64,000 nucleotides of DNA from Alphaproteobacteria bacterium (GTDB taxonomy: Bacteria > Pseudomonadota > Alphaproteobacteria > Rhizobiales > Rhizobiaceae): NCBI GenBank assembly GCA_024742485.1, contig JANSYK010000003.1, positions 1,089,813 to 1,153,812 on the forward strand, read 5' to 3'. Positions 29,119 to 39,152 of the stretch are shown piece by piece. How positions within the stretch are numbered: the first letter of the stretch is position 1; each line of letters starts with the position of its first letter. Made by a program: the position numbers and the translations under genes. The notes under the pieces are model-generated. The model searched no databases and was not told where the DNA came from. It worked only from the letters and a program-made list of their open reading frames with translations.

Positions 29119-29502
29119 ATGAAACACAGGTTGCAACTGGCCGGAATGCTTTTGTTCTTGGCGGTGATGCCGCCAATGGCTGAATCGGCATTGGCTGGAG
29201 AGGTGGATGTCGTTGCGGTGGATGCATCCCCGCAATCGGATGGGACCTGGCGCTTCTCGGTGACCGTCAAACATGATGACGAGGGCTGGGATCACTACGC
29301 CAATCGCTGGGACGTGGTCGGGCCGGACGGAACGGTCTATGGGGAGCGGGTCCTCGCGCATCCGCATGTCAATGAGCAACCCTTTACGCGCAGCCTTTCC
29401 GGCGTCTCCATTCCCGAAGATGTTTCCCAGGTGATTGTCCGCGCCAATGACAGCGTTCATGGACTGGGTGGAATCGAAATGACGGTCGATCTGAAGCGTT
29501 GA
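29119..29502 (+). CDS. small exported protein of unknown function
   Basis: 127 residues from the ATG at 29119; an earlier start would put 19 charged residues before the signal. MKHRLQLAGMLLFLAVMPPMAESALA is a signal peptide with cleavage after ALA. The mature part has tryptophan- and aspartate-rich blocks (DGTWRFSVTVKHDDEGWDHYANRWDVVG) followed by VYGERVLAHPHVNEQPFTRSL, a pattern that looks like a small immunoglobulin-like beta sandwich. No family is recognised. It is convergent with marC, 22 bases away. Confidence 0.72.
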   Translation: MKHRLQLAGMLLFLAVMPPMAESALAGEVDVVAVDASPQSDGTWRFSVTVKHDDEGWDHYANRWDVVGPDGTVYGERVLAHPHVNEQPFTRSLSGVSIPEDVSQVIVRANDSVHGLGGIEMTVDLKR

Positions 29503-29515
29503 GCAGCTGTCTCAG

Positions 29516-29528
29516 TGAATTGCTCTAG
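29516..29528 (-). repeat. short intergenic repeat, copy 1
   Basis: TGAATTGCTCTAG here is the exact reverse complement of CTAGAGCAATTCA at 39744-39756. Both copies are in intergenic DNA near gene ends. Sequences beginning CTAGAGCAATTC are a familiar kind of short dispersed intergenic element in Hyphomicrobiales genomes. Two copies in one window are suggestive only. Confidence 0.4.
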
Positions 29529-30166
29529 GTAGCGACCGGCCAGATCGACTTCACACCATCGACAACAAACTGGACAGACAGGGCTGCGAGCAGCACGCCC
29601 AGCAGGCGTGTTAGGACCGCTTGGCCGGATTGTCCGAGGAATTTGTTGAGGCGGTTGGCAATGATCATAGCCGCGAACATCGCGATCATGACGACGAGTA
29701 TCATGATGATCAGGCCGATATGCTCCACCGGGCCCGAACGGCTTGATGCAAGCAGAATGACCGCTGATATGGAGCCGGGACCTGCAATGATCGGAATGGC
29801 CAGCGGAAATGTTGCCAAATTGCTGAGCTGATCCTTGCTGAGCGCTTTCTTCAGGTGCTGTTCCCGGCGCTCCTTACGCTTTTCGAATATCATCTCGAAC
29901 GAAATCCAGAACAGCAGAAGCCCTCCGGCAATCCGGAACGCGCCGATCGAGATGCCCATTGTCTTGAGGATGGTCGATCCGGCAACGGCAAAGACGACCA
30001 GAATGATGAAGGCGGTCATGGTCGATCGCAAGGCGACCTGGAACCGCTCCGATTGACTGAGGCCCGCCGTGACACCCAGAAACAGTGGGGCATTTCCCGG
30101 CGGGTCGATGGTGACGAGAAGTGTAACGAGGGCGTGTAGCCAGGAATCGAAACCGTGCATATTCAC
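29525..30166 (-). CDS. MarC family integral membrane protein
   Basis: 213 residues with six membrane segments. The start block LVTLLVTIDPPGNAPLFLGVT and the middle block PLAIPIIAGPGSISAVILLAS are the MarC/UPF0056 signatures. MarC proteins are inner-membrane proteins with no agreed function; the old link to multiple antibiotic resistance is not supported. It lies between an exported protein and rne without clear partners. The start is the ATG at 30166; an ATG two codons later is equally possible. Confidence 0.92.
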   Translation of the reverse strand: MNMHGFDSWLHALVTLLVTIDPPGNAPLFLGVTAGLSQSERFQVALRSTMTAFIILVVFAVAGSTILKTMGISIGAFRIAGGLLLFWISFEMIFEKRKERREQHLKKALSKDQLSNLATFPLAIPIIAGPGSISAVILLASSRSGPVEHIGLIIMILVVMIAMFAAMIIANRLNKFLGQSGQAVLTRLLGVLLAALSVQFVVDGVKSIWPVAT

Positions 30167-30298
30167 TCAGCTCCAATGGTCTTCCGAGGCCACCCTGTCA
30201 GGGCCGCTGGCACACCGCCATATCTGCAACGGGAACATGGTCAATCCGGCAGGAAACCTCCTGCCGGTCGTCACAATGGCCTGTACGTACCAATTCAA

Positions 30299-33172
30299 TC
30301 AGAAAAAACCTCGACGTTGCCACCAGCCGGCCTTTTTCGGCTTTTCATCCGCTGCATCCTCAGATTCCCCGGATGATGATGTGATCACCGGTTCGGCCGG
30401 CGGCTGATCGGCAGCGACCGCGCGGCGGCGCCTCGGTCTTTTGGGCTCATCGGCGACTTCCGCCGCCACTTCCAGGGGCTGTTCCGCATGAGTGACGTCA
30501 CTGCTCGCAGTATCCATAGCCTGCTGATCGGGTGCAGCACCAACCGCATCGGATGGGTCGTTCGAGGCGTTATCATCCGCCGCGCCTTTCCTGCGGCGCG
30601 TGCGGCGCTTCTTCGGCGCCTCATGTCCACTGTCGTCCGGTTCGACGGCGGTTGCGGCGTCTGCGCTGATCTGCGATGCGTCCGGCTGAGCGTCAGCAGT
30701 GCTGTCGTCAGATACGTGTTCGTCAGTCTTGGTGCTTGTGTCCGACGTCTCCCCGTCAGCCGACACGACCGATTCTTGATCGCGATTTCGCTTTCCGCCA
30801 CGCTTTCCGCGCCGGCGACGTTTCTTGCGTTGTTCGCCATCGTCTTCGGCTGATGGTTCGGTGCCCGACTCGGATTCTCTTGTGTCTCCGTCGGCATCAC
30901 CCGATGCTTGATGCTCGTTGTTTTCGCCATTGCCACGACCGCCACGTCTTCTGCGCCGCCGTTTGCGCTTGCGTCCGCCCTCATCCTCTTCGTTGCGACT
31001 GTGTGAAGTGGTGTCTTCGACCTCTTCAACGATCTGATCGATTTCCGCATCGAATTGAACGGTTGTGTCGATGACGACGGGCGACTCGACCGCATCGCCC
31101 TGGTCGATGGCAACATGCTGTTGGCCGATGGTGGCATCGGCCTCGACCGTGATCGAAACCCCGAAACGGCTCTCGAACTCGACGATTGTGTCCCGCTTCT
31201 GATTGAGCAGGTAAAGAGCAATCTCCGGCATGGTGCGCACGGTGATATTGTGCTTCGTATTGCGCAGAAGATGTTCTTCCGCCGCCCTCAGAACGAACAG
31301 CGCAACGGAGGAATCGGAGCGCGTGTACCCGGTGCCTCCACACTGCTCGCAGACCTGCATGGTGCTTTCAAGCACACTTGCCCTGATCCGCTGCCGCGAC
31401 ATTTCAAGCAGGCCGAAATGCGAAATGCGTCCGACCTGGATACGCGCCCGATCGCTTTTCAGACAATCCTTGAGCTTCTTTTCAACGGCCCGATTGTTCC
31501 GTTTTTCCTCCATGTCGATGTAGTCGATCACGATCAGTCCGGCCATATCACGCAGGCGCAACTGACGCGCTACTTCTTCCGCGGCCTCGAGATTGGTTCG
31601 CAGCGCCGTATCCTCGATCGAGTGTTCTTTCGTGGATCGGCCGGAGTTGACGTCAATGGCGACCAGCGCTTCAGTCTGGTTGATGATGATGTAGCCACCG
31701 GATTTGAGCGTGACCTGCGGCTGCAGCATCTTGTCAAGCTGGGCCTCTATCCCCGATCGGGCAAAGATCGGTTGGACGTCACGATAGGGCTGCACGGCCT
31801 TTGCGTGGCTCGGCATCAGCATTTTCATGAAGTCCTTGGCTTCACGATAGCCGTTTTCGCCTGACACGATGACTTCGCCAATATCCTTGTTGTAGAGGTC
31901 GCGGATCGATCGTTTGATAAGGCTCCCTTCCTCATAGACCAGGCAGGGCGCGGTCGACGTCAGTGTCAGATTGCGGACATTTTCCCAAAGCCGCATGAGA
32001 TATTCGAAGTCCCTTTTGATCTCGGCCTTCGTTCTGTTGGCGCCTGCGGTTCGCAGGATGACGCCCATGCCCTGCGGAACCTCGAGGCCCCGGGCTATTT
32101 CCTTGAGGCGCTTGCGGTCCTGGACATTGGTGATCTTGCGCGAAATCCCGCCGCCACGTGCCGTGTTGGGCATGAGGACTGAATACCGCCCGGCGAGTGA
32201 AAGGTAGGTTGTCAGCGCGGCGCCCTTGTTGCCGCGTTCTTCCTTGACGACCTGAACCAGCAAAATCTGGCGTCGCTTGATCACTTCCTGAATACGGTAC
32301 TGTTTTCGAGGCTTCCTCGACCGATCCGGAACCTCTTCAAGTGCGTCTTCTGCTCCGACCGATTCTATCGGATCATTCTCGTCGTCTTCGTCGTCATCGT
32401 CCGCTTCCGGCTCGTCACCGGAGGCATCCTTTGCGTTCACGGCTTCTGAGACTTCATCCGCATCGATGGCTGCGGCAATGGAATCTGGCGGTGATTTTTT
32501 CGTCTCTCCGTCACCATCCGTTTCAGCCCCGGCACTCTCATCAGCCTCAGCTTCTTTGCGGGTGTCCGCAACTGCATCGACATCCGCGGATGATTCCGGA
32601 TGACTATCGTCTGCCTTGGATACAGGAGTTGCGTCGTCGGGAGCGCTCTCGGCCGCCAGTGTCGATTCCTCTGCCGGGGTGGCATCATCAACCGTGATTT
32701 CGATCTTGACCGTGTCGTCGCCCGTATCAGGCTCGCCTGCCTCTGCTGTCGAAGCTTCCGCCGTGTCGGCGTCTCCTGTGGTTGCCGCCTTGGTGTCGCG
32801 CTTTGATTTGCTTCGGCTACGCCGCGTCCGGGTTTTGCGTTTGGCTGGTTTTTCTGTATCGCCATCATCGTCTTCGGCACGGGCTTCTTCTGCTTCCGCA
32901 TCAATCAGCGCCTGCCGGTCGGCAACCGGAATTTGGTAGTAGTCCGGATGAATTTCGGAAAAGGCCAGAAAACCGTGGCGATTACCGCCATACTCCACAA
33001 AGGCAGCCTGCAGGGATGGTTCGACCCTGGTGACCTTTGCTAGATATATATTGCCCCGCAGCTGCTTTTTGTGCTGCGATTCAAAGTCGAATTCCTCAAT
33101 CCGGTTTCCACGTACGACTACGACGCGCGTCTCTTCCTCGTGGGACGCGTCGATTAGCATCTTGTCTGCCAT
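30299..33172 (-). CDS. rne: ribonuclease E
   Basis: 957 residues. The S1 domain (residues 1-85, with RGNIYLAKVTRVEPSLQAAFVEYGG) is interrupted by an acidic Ser/Asp/Glu- and Arg-rich insertion of about 200 residues (roughly 88-285) before the S1 fold resumes at YRIQEVIKRRQILLVQVVKEE. The catalytic aspartates lie in VAIDVNSGRST and VIDYIDMEEKRNN, and the zinc-link cysteines in CEQCGGTGYTRS. The C-terminal half is a low-complexity, charged scaffold with Arg-rich KRKRRRRRRG patches and ends with the conserved WWQRRGFF. It starts mRNA decay and processes stable RNAs. The acidic insertion is typical of this order. Confidence 0.96.
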   Translation of the reverse strand: MADKMLIDASHEEETRVVVVRGNRIEEFDFESQHKKQLRGNIYLAKVTRVEPSLQAAFVEYGGNRHGFLAFSEIHPDYYQIPVADRQALIDAEAEEARAEDDDGDTEKPAKRKTRTRRSRSKSKRDTKAATTGDADTAEASTAEAGEPDTGDDTVKIEITVDDATPAEESTLAAESAPDDATPVSKADDSHPESSADVDAVADTRKEAEADESAGAETDGDGETKKSPPDSIAAAIDADEVSEAVNAKDASGDEPEADDDDEDDENDPIESVGAEDALEEVPDRSRKPRKQYRIQEVIKRRQILLVQVVKEERGNKGAALTTYLSLAGRYSVLMPNTARGGGISRKITNVQDRKRLKEIARGLEVPQGMGVILRTAGANRTKAEIKRDFEYLMRLWENVRNLTLTSTAPCLVYEEGSLIKRSIRDLYNKDIGEVIVSGENGYREAKDFMKMLMPSHAKAVQPYRDVQPIFARSGIEAQLDKMLQPQVTLKSGGYIIINQTEALVAIDVNSGRSTKEHSIEDTALRTNLEAAEEVARQLRLRDMAGLIVIDYIDMEEKRNNRAVEKKLKDCLKSDRARIQVGRISHFGLLEMSRQRIRASVLESTMQVCEQCGGTGYTRSDSSVALFVLRAAEEHLLRNTKHNITVRTMPEIALYLLNQKRDTIVEFESRFGVSITVEADATIGQQHVAIDQGDAVESPVVIDTTVQFDAEIDQIVEEVEDTTSHSRNEEDEGGRKRKRRRRRRGGRGNGENNEHQASGDADGDTRESESGTEPSAEDDGEQRKKRRRRGKRGGKRNRDQESVVSADGETSDTSTKTDEHVSDDSTADAQPDASQISADAATAVEPDDSGHEAPKKRRTRRRKGAADDNASNDPSDAVGAAPDQQAMDTASSDVTHAEQPLEVAAEVADEPKRPRRRRAVAADQPPAEPVITSSSGESEDAADEKPKKAGWWQRRGFF

Positions 33173-33853
33173 TTATTGTTTGCTCCTCGGCAATGCGAGG
33201 CAGTAAGGATCGACCGGGCGGACCCGTTCGATCAGGTTGGACTGCTGGCTTGCCGAAATAATTTGTCCCCGCCCTGAAATAACGCATGGTTTCAGCAGTG
33301 ACCGGCACACCACGATTGCGGGCGCTGGTTGGGAGATCTGCGGTGAAGTGCGTTGTCATAGAGATTCCAGGCTGGAATACATGAATATAAAGTCTTTTTC
33401 AGACCGATGAATTTAGCCCTCCTTCGAGAGCCGGCGGCCTCCTGCCGCAGTTCGATGGCCGAAGTGACGGCCAATATCGATTCAGTTCAAGGTATCGAAT
33501 AGCTATGACGTCAGACGAATGGCTCCAATGGCGCCATAATTCCCATTTCGGGTGGCTGCCTTGGTATGCCGGTTCTATCTCGTCAGCATATCAATCCTCA
33601 AATCCGCTTTTATGATTTTGCAGACCTTCTGGCAAGGGGGAACGACCGTACTCCTGTGACTTGCAGATATGGGGTGCGCTGAATTGCGTTTCGGAAACCG
33701 ATGGTTAACCATAAATCCCTAAGTATTTTTGGGTCGGCTGCCATTGACGCAATCGGCTCAGAGGCCAAATGGTGTGTGGGCAATCCGCATTGACGCACTG
33801 AATCGCAATAAGATTCGACCGATTGCAGTAGCTGCCATATTCTCATCATCTAT
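33173..33853. other. 681-base region without a gene between rne and the amidase gene
   Basis: This is the shared upstream region of divergent rne and the amidase gene. It probably holds the long leader of rne, which in many bacteria carries elements through which RNase E trims its own mRNA. I see a small hairpin at 33393-33407 (GTCT-N4-AGAC type) and two copies of CATTGACGCA (33744 and 33790), but no clear promoter or folded element. A 79-residue open frame at 33610-33849 (minus) has no recognisable content. Confidence 0.5.
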
Positions 33854-33916
33854 GTGGTGTTGGCATCGACTTCAAGGAACGCGGCGAATCGCACAGGTGG
33901 GGACCTAAATACAAAA

Positions 33917-35209
33917 GTGACGAACGAACTGACTTCATTCCTCGCCGATTGCTGGCACAGCGGCCGCAGACGGTGGCTGCACATTCTGGCACTCATGCTG
34001 GTTTCATCGATGCTTGCGCTCGTCCTTGACGCTGCAAATGTGCATACGGCCTTGGCAAAGGAAACACCAGCGGCAGCTACGCCGGAACTCGTTGCCTACG
34101 ACATGCGCGTGGCCGGGGACGAAATCCGAACCCGGGTCGTAATCGAGTTCGAACAGAAACCCGAGTTTTCGTTCCACCTTCTGAAGTCACCGCATCGCAT
34201 GGTCGTTGATTTGCCGGAAACCCTGTTTGGTCTCGACGAGGAAATATCGGATGGACGCGGCCTTCTGTCCGATATTCGCTATGGATTGATGGCGCCGGGG
34301 CGCTCGCGCATCGTTTTCAAGGCCATTGGACCGATGAAACCCGAAATGGCCGAAATCATGGAAAATGATTCCGGCGGAGGCTATCGCCTGGTGTTTGACC
34401 TGGTAGCCATTTCCGACAGTGAATTTGCAAAACTCATGCGCGAACAGGATTGGAGCGGACAGGTTCCGCAAACGGGGAAAAGTGCGCGCATCGCGCCGGT
34501 CGATCCCGTTGCGAAAAGCCAGTTTACCGTAGCCATCGATCCGGGCCATGGCGGGATCGATACCGGCGCCCGTGGTCGCAAGGGACTGCAGGAAAAGGAC
34601 CTGACGCTGGAGATGAGCCAGACACTCAAGGCTGTTCTGTCAAATTACGGCGATATTCGGGTTATCATGACCCGCGAGGACGATCGATTTGTCTCGCTGC
34701 CGGAGCGCGTTCGCATCGCCCGGCAGCATGAGGCCGATCTCTTCGTTTCGATCCATGCCGATTCCATTCGTTTGCGCGGTGTCCGCGGGGCAACGGTGTA
34801 TACATTGTCGGACAAGGCCTCCGACCAGATGGCGCAGCAACTGGCCACCAGCGAGAACCGGTCCGATCTGATTGCCGGCCTTTCGCTGGAGGACGAACCG
34901 GATGGCGTTGCCGACATTCTGATCGACCTGACTCGCCGCGAAACCCACTTGTTTTCGGTCGGGATGGCCCGATCGGTTGTCGACTCCTTTGAGGGATCGA
35001 TCAAACTGATCAAGAATCCGATCCGATCGGCCGGATTTCGCGTTCTCCGTGCCCATGATGTGCCGTCGGTCCTGGTTGAACTGGGCTATCTTTCGAATAT
35101 CGAGGATGAAAAGCTGCTGCGTGACCCAAAATGGCGTGAAAAAACAGCCGCTTTGTTGGCCTCGGCAATCGATTCCTTCCGACGGAAAACCGGTGGTGCG
35201 AACAATTGA
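33917..35209 (+). CDS. N-acetylmuramoyl-L-alanine amidase with AMIN domain (AmiC type)
   Basis: 430 residues from a GTG at 33917; a GTG at 33854 would add 21 residues and no start is decisive. Residues about 18-50 are a hydrophobic export signal. The AMIN domain (about 60-180) precedes the catalytic amidase_3 domain, with zinc ligands in AIDPGHGGIDTG (His), EKDLTLEM (Glu), and SIHADS (His), and the catalytic Glu in VELGYLSN. The enzyme cuts the bond between N-acetylmuramic acid and L-alanine in septal peptidoglycan. It is followed by the PBP1A gene, so the pair links cutting and making of the wall. Confidence 0.93.
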   Translation: MTNELTSFLADCWHSGRRRWLHILALMLVSSMLALVLDAANVHTALAKETPAAATPELVAYDMRVAGDEIRTRVVIEFEQKPEFSFHLLKSPHRMVVDLPETLFGLDEEISDGRGLLSDIRYGLMAPGRSRIVFKAIGPMKPEMAEIMENDSGGGYRLVFDLVAISDSEFAKLMREQDWSGQVPQTGKSARIAPVDPVAKSQFTVAIDPGHGGIDTGARGRKGLQEKDLTLEMSQTLKAVLSNYGDIRVIMTREDDRFVSLPERVRIARQHEADLFVSIHADSIRLRGVRGATVYTLSDKASDQMAQQLATSENRSDLIAGLSLEDEPDGVADILIDLTRRETHLFSVGMARSVVDSFEGSIKLIKNPIRSAGFRVLRAHDVPSVLVELGYLSNIEDEKLLRDPKWREKTAALLASAIDSFRRKTGGANN

Positions 35210-35390
35210 TTTCAGGCTGGATGGGTGGTGTGCTGATTGTGACAATCATGCCACAATGCAGCTCAATTGATTTGAAACATTGAATCAAAGCGCCGCTGGC
35301 CCTAATTTGCGCACAATCCCGCATTCATCCGGGGTATGTTGAGGGCGCGCCGAGTCGGTACGCGATGGGAGCAAGTCCGGTAAGGAAACC

Positions 35391-37853
35391 ATGGTCAGAT
35401 TAATCGGATATCTATTCGGCATCGGTGCGGTGATGTTCCTTGTCGTCGCCGCGGGGGTGGCCTGGTATGTCGGCGGCGTCACGCAGGACCTGCCGGATTA
35501 CGAAGTGCTGGCCAGCTACGAACCGCCGGTCACAACCCGGATACACGCCGCCAATGGCAGCCTGATGGCCGAACACGCCCGCGAACGGCGCTTGTATCTT
35601 CCCATCCAGGCGGTTCCCGATCGCGTCAAGGCGGCTTTTCTTTCCGCAGAAGACAAGAATTTCTACCGACACTCCGGTCTCGACTACAAGGGACTGTTGA
35701 GAGCAGTCATCACCAATATCGAGAATCTGAGCTCCGGCCGGCGGATGGTTGGCGCTTCGACAATCACCCAGCAGGTTGCCAAGAACTTCCTCTTGAGTTC
35801 GGAACAGACCTTTGATCGGAAAATTCGGGAAGCCGTTCTGGCTTACCGGATCGAACAGGCCTATTCGAAGGACCGGATTTTCGAATTGTATCTGAACGAG
35901 ATTTTCTACGGGCTGAACTCCTATGGCATTGCCAGTGCTGCGCTGACCTATTTCAACAAATCTGTCAGTGAGCTCAATCTCCAGGAAGCGGCCTATCTTG
36001 CGGCATTGCCGAAGGGGCCGTCGAACTATCACCCTTATCGGCGCACCGATCAGGCCATCACCCGCCGCAATTGGGTGATCGATCGGATGGTTGAAAATGG
36101 CTACGTGAAGCGAGCAGATGCCAGCGAGGCTCAGAAACAGCCTTTGGGCGTCAACCCACGCCGCTATGGCTCCTATCTGTTTGCATCGGATTACTTCGCG
36201 GAAGAGGTGCGCCGCCAGATTATCAGTCGCTATGGTGAAGACGCGCTTTACGAGGGCGGGCTCTCTGTCCGCACGACACTCGATCCGGAATTACAGCGGA
36301 TGGCGCGCCGGGCCCTGCAGAAAGGTCTGATCAAATATGACACGGCCCAGGGCTATCGCGGTCCTGTCGCAAAAGTGAACATCTCCGATGACTGGGGCCG
36401 TGATGTCGTGGAAATTGAACCTTTGAGGGATGTTCCCGAGTGGAAACTGGGTGTTGTCCTCAAGGTGGATGATGAAACGGCGACAGTGGGATTGCGTCCA
36501 AGCCGCTCTGCCGCTGGAAAGATCGATGAAAAACGCGACACCGTGACAATCGCCGGTGCGGACATGGAGTGGGCTTACCGGCTGAAACAGGACGGAAAGC
36601 GGACCAAGGCGAAGACCGTTACGGATTTCATCAGCGTCGGTGACGTGATTTACGTTCAGGCCCTCAAACAGGAAGATGGCAGCCAAAAGCACATCCTGCG
36701 GCAAATGCCGGAAGTGCAGGGGGCTCTAGCCGCGATGGACCCTCACACCGGCCGCGTTCTGGCGATGGTCGGCGGATTTTCCTACGCACAGTCCGAGTTC
36801 AACAGGGCCACGCAGGCCATGCGGCAGCCCGGTTCGGCATTCAAGCCCTTTGTTTACGCTGCAGCACTCGACAACGGCTATAGTCCGGCGTCAGTGGTTC
36901 TCGACGCACCGATCCAGTTGGTTTCGGGCGGCGAACTGTGGCAGCCCAAAAACTACGGTGGCGGTTCGGCGGGACCATCGACCCTGCGCCTCGGAATAGA
37001 GCGGTCTCGAAATCTCATGACCGTTCGTCTCGCCAAGGATATGGGCATGAACCTTGTCGCCGAATATGCCGAGCGGTTCGGCATTTACGACGACATGCAG
37101 CCTTTGCTTGCCATGTCACTTGGTTCCGGTGAAACCACCGTACTGCGCATGATCTCGGGCTATGCGGTCCTTGCCAATGGCGGCAAGCAGATCAAACCGT
37201 CGCTGATCGACCGGATACAGGACCGTTACGGTAAAACCATCTTCAAGCACGAAGAGCGCAGTTGTGATGCATGCGCCGCGACCGAATGGCAGAACCAGGA
37301 AGAGCCGCAGGTGGTCGACACGCGTGAGCAGGTCCTTGACCCCATGACGGCCTATCAGATCACGTCGATGCTCCAGGGTGTTGTCACCCGAGGAACGGCC
37401 GCCGGCAAAATCAAGCTTGATCAACCGACTGCGGGCAAGACCGGAACCACGAATGACGAAAAGGACGCCTGGTTTGTCGGCTATACGCCGGATCTGGTTG
37501 CTGGTGTGTTTTTCGGATTCGATACACCGACGCCCATGGGGCGCGGGATGACCGGTGGTGGCCTGGCCGCTCCGATTTTCAATGATTTCATGAGCGAAGC
37601 CCTGAAGGGCAAGCCGCCGGCTGATTTCCGCATACCGCCGGGATTGCAGCTTATTCCGATCAATCGCAAAACCGGTATGGAAGCCCGCGCCGGCGAACCT
37701 GATGTCATTTATGAATCGTTCAAGCCGGGAACCGGTCCGGCTGATTTCTTCTCTGTTATCGGCATGGAAGAATACGCGACGGGGGAAGAAATCCTCAACG
37801 TGTCGCCTCAGGCGAACCGGGCCATCGTGTCGGGAGCCGGCGGTCTCTACTGA
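35391..37853 (+). CDS. mrcA: penicillin-binding protein 1A (bifunctional)
   Basis: 820 residues. The N-terminal membrane anchor (residues 1-30) is followed by the glycosyltransferase GT51 domain, with SAEDKNFYRHSGLDYKGLLRA and GASTITQQVAKN. An oligonucleotide-binding-like insertion precedes the transpeptidase domain, with RQPGSAFKPFVYAAAL (SxxK serine and lysine), IERSRNLMTV (SxN), and GKTGTTNDEKDAWFVGYTPD (KTG). It polymerises and cross-links peptidoglycan in the periplasm. Sits 182 bases after the amidase gene and before prfB. Confidence 0.97.
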   Translation: MVRLIGYLFGIGAVMFLVVAAGVAWYVGGVTQDLPDYEVLASYEPPVTTRIHAANGSLMAEHARERRLYLPIQAVPDRVKAAFLSAEDKNFYRHSGLDYKGLLRAVITNIENLSSGRRMVGASTITQQVAKNFLLSSEQTFDRKIREAVLAYRIEQAYSKDRIFELYLNEIFYGLNSYGIASAALTYFNKSVSELNLQEAAYLAALPKGPSNYHPYRRTDQAITRRNWVIDRMVENGYVKRADASEAQKQPLGVNPRRYGSYLFASDYFAEEVRRQIISRYGEDALYEGGLSVRTTLDPELQRMARRALQKGLIKYDTAQGYRGPVAKVNISDDWGRDVVEIEPLRDVPEWKLGVVLKVDDETATVGLRPSRSAAGKIDEKRDTVTIAGADMEWAYRLKQDGKRTKAKTVTDFISVGDVIYVQALKQEDGSQKHILRQMPEVQGALAAMDPHTGRVLAMVGGFSYAQSEFNRATQAMRQPGSAFKPFVYAAALDNGYSPASVVLDAPIQLVSGGELWQPKNYGGGSAGPSTLRLGIERSRNLMTVRLAKDMGMNLVAEYAERFGIYDDMQPLLAMSLGSGETTVLRMISGYAVLANGGKQIKPSLIDRIQDRYGKTIFKHEERSCDACAATEWQNQEEPQVVDTREQVLDPMTAYQITSMLQGVVTRGTAAGKIKLDQPTAGKTGTTNDEKDAWFVGYTPDLVAGVFFGFDTPTPMGRGMTGGGLAAPIFNDFMSEALKGKPPADFRIPPGLQLIPINRKTGMEARAGEPDVIYESFKPGTGPADFFSVIGMEEYATGEEILNVSPQANRAIVSGAGGLY

Positions 37854-37984
37854 CCGCTGGAAAAAAGGTCGCAAATTCAAAGATCTGCATCCCGCGCTGG
37901 TTTACATGGTTGAACCGCAATATTATGGTCCGCGCCAGATTCAAGGTTGCATGACCATCCCATTCATCAGGACTGACACACACT

Positions 37985-39113
37985 ATGCGTTCGGAAATTC
38001 AACTGATTGTTGACGACATCAAGCAGGCCATAAGCCTGCTGAGGAGGCATCTTTGACTGGGACCAGGCGATCAAGCGACTGGAATTTCTGAACGTCAAGG
38101 CGGAAGACGCTGACATCTGGAACGACCCTCAGGAAGCACAGGCTCTCATGCGTGAGCGCCAGCAGCTTGAAGACAACATCAACGGCATTCGTGAGCTGGA
38201 ATCCAGGTTGGACGACAATGTCGGCCTGATCGAACTGGGCGAGGAAGAGGGGGATGACGAGGTCGTCCGCGAGGCCGAAGCCTCACTGCGCGGCATGAAG
38301 GACGATATTGATCGTCGGCAGATCGAAATGCTGCTGTCCGGCGAGGCCGATTCGAACGACACCTATCTGGAAATTCACTCCGGCGCCGGTGGCACCGAAA
38401 GCCAGGACTGGGCATCTATGCTCATGCGCATGTACAGCCGCTGGGCCGAAAAGCGCAAAATGAAGGTCGAGGTGCTGGAAATCCACGATGGCGAGGAGGC
38501 CGGGATCAAGTCGGTCACACTGCTGATCAAGGGGCACAATGCCTATGGCTGGCTGAAGACGGAGTCCGGTGTCCACCGGCTCGTTCGCATTTCCCCCTTC
38601 GACAGTCAGGCGCGCCGTCACACGTCCTTCTCATCGGTCTGGTCCTATCCGGTCATCGACGATTCGATCGACATCGATATCCCTGAATCGGAAGTCAGGA
38701 TCGACACCTATCGCGCGTCGGGAGCCGGCGGCCAGCACGTCAATACAACGGATTCGGCGGTCCGTATCACGCATATTCCCACCAATATCGTCGTGCAGTG
38801 CCAGAACCAGAGATCGCAGCACAAGAACCGGGCGACCGCTTGGGAAATGCTGCGCTCGCGGCTTTATGAGGAAGAACTCAAACGCCGAGAGGCGGAAGCC
38901 AATGAGCAGGAAGCGTCAAAGACGGAAATCGGCTGGGGACATCAGATACGGTCCTACGTGTTGCAGCCCTATCAGCTGGTCAAGGATCTGCGAACTGGTA
39001 CGGAAAGCACCAGCCCGAGTGACGTGCTCGACGGCGATCTTGATGCGTTTATGGAATCATCGCTTGCCCATCGCGTCCATGGATCGGACGCCGAGGTAGA
39101 GGACATCGATTGA
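37985..39113 (+). CDS. prfB: peptide chain release factor 2, made by programmed +1 frameshift
   Basis: The frame opens at ATG 37985 and reaches an in-frame TGA at 38054-38056 after 23 codons. AGGAGG lies three bases before CTT-TGA-C, the same layout as the E. coli prfB shift site. A +1 slip at CTT restores the main frame from 38055, giving 375 residues. RF2 marks are the WNDP block early on, the SPF recognition motif in [11 protein letters not shown], and the catalytic GGQ in [19 protein letters not shown]2 reads UGA and UAA stop codons and controls its own level through this shift. The open frame beginning at 38148 is just the tail of this gene. Confidence 0.96.
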
Positions 39114-39152
39114 TCCCCGGGCCGTTTCGATTCCGGTTGAACCTCTGACTTG

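Noticed and set aside
33610..33849. 79-residue minus-strand open frame in the rne upstream region
   Set aside because: No ribosome-binding site, no signal or motif; probably chance.
37985..39113. prfB as a frameshifted pseudogene
   Set aside because: The in-frame TGA sits in the conserved AGGAGG..CTTTGAC programmed shift context, and the rest of RF2 is intact.
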